A stretch of 61,108 nt of DNA from CAZKAP01 sp964552195 (GTDB taxonomy: Bacteria; Bacteroidota; Bacteroidia; Flavobacteriales; Flavobacteriaceae), in contig CAZKFM010000015.1 of the NCBI GenBank assembly GCA_964552195.1, forward strand, positions 1-61,108. The letters are read 5' to 3'. Below, piece after piece: positions 60,962 through 61,108 of this stretch. How positions within the stretch are numbered: position 1 is the first letter of the stretch; the number at the start of each line of letters is the position of its first letter. The position numbers and the translations under genes were made by a program. The notes under the pieces are model-generated. The model was not told the origin of the DNA and did no database searches. It worked only from the letters and a program-made list of their open reading frames with translations.

Positions 60962-61108
60962 ACACTTTTAGGCACGTCCAAAGCATTACTATTCTGCAGT
61001 AAACCGAGATAGGAAACCAGGCTAGGATGAAAAAGGACATCACTGAAAAGTGGAATTGAAAGCTACCCTGTTTTCGTAGTGTTTAAAAATAAAGATTTAT
61101 AATCATGT

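Noticed and set aside
61027..61059. A tiny ORF beginning ATGAAAAAGGAC near the right end
   Set aside because: It ends after ten codons and has no context that would support a leader peptide.
1..61108. CRISPR arrays, insertion sequences or prophage genes
   Set aside because: No repeat-spacer pattern, transposase, integrase or phage structural gene was seen anywhere in the window.

Overview
The window is chromosomal DNA from a member of Bacteroidota, most likely a marine Flavobacteriaceae. The evidence is the gene order rpsL-rpsG-fusA-rpsJ-rplC to rplQ in one unbroken cluster, promoters of the Bacteroidota type (TTG, about 19 bases, TAnnTTTG), a FecI/FecR/TonB-receptor locus, DUF5777 and YceI genes, a CtlX-type hydrolase, and a proteorhodopsin paired with a Blh carotene cleavage enzyme. 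Most of the window has balanced base composition. The first 1.27 kb is clearly AT-rich and looks acquired. The species cannot be named from this sequence.

Layout. (1) 1-1.4 kb: an AT-rich cassette with a membrane-anchored solute-binding-domain protein. It lies between sequences that resemble the two core sites of integron attC elements, with a long imperfect hairpin at 81-206. (2) 1.4-8.7 kb: housekeeping and regulatory genes, comprising a TPR protein, RarA, a rhomboid protease, an AraC-type membrane regulator split by an in-frame stop codon, and a minus-strand operon pabB-pabC-rlmB followed by a PqqB-like lipoprotein. (3) 8.9-26.2 kb: the str/S10/spc/alpha ribosomal supercluster (rpsL to rplQ, with fusA, secY, infA and rpoA). 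It has a promoter before rpsL, a hairpin-rich, attenuator-like gap between rpsJ and rplC, and a strong terminator after rplQ. (4) 26.2-31.7 kb: carA, eno, a glycogen-synthase-like gene and gltA. (5) 32-36 kb: two guanidino-group hydrolases of the arginine/citrulline type next to a BCCT transporter. (6) 36-39.7 kb: a carboxypeptidase-regulatory-like surface protein, an SDR/DUF2867 protein, an unknown protein and a VOC protein. (7) 39.7-43.4 kb: argS, then divergent proteorhodopsin and blh. (8) 43.4-49.7 kb: TonB receptor, FecR and ECF sigma factor, with a very acidic lipoprotein built of repeated modules transcribed divergently from the sigma gene. (9) 49.8-61.1 kb: ffh, folD, DUF5777/YceI, VOC, alpha/beta hydrolase, a small lipoprotein, a HerA/YjgR-type ATPase, queE, a lipoprotein metalloprotease, a methyltransferase, a YkgJ-type cysteine-cluster protein and a sterol-desaturase-family protein.

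How genes work together. The ribosomal cluster supplies translation and secretion machinery. Proteorhodopsin and Blh together form a light-driven proton pump and its retinal supply, assuming beta-carotene is made elsewhere. The ECF sigma, FecR and TonB receptor form a surface-signalling import system, and the divergent acidic lipoprotein is its most likely extra, undescribed partner. The two guanidino hydrolases probably act on arginine-, citrulline- or methylarginine-type substrates.

The best candidates for new biology are the acidic modular lipoprotein beside the sigma/anti-sigma/receptor set, the attC-like cassette at the left end, the nonsense-split regulator, and the rpsJ-rplC leader. 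No rRNA, tRNA, CRISPR array or insertion sequence was recognised. No gene-free stretch exceeds 300 bases.
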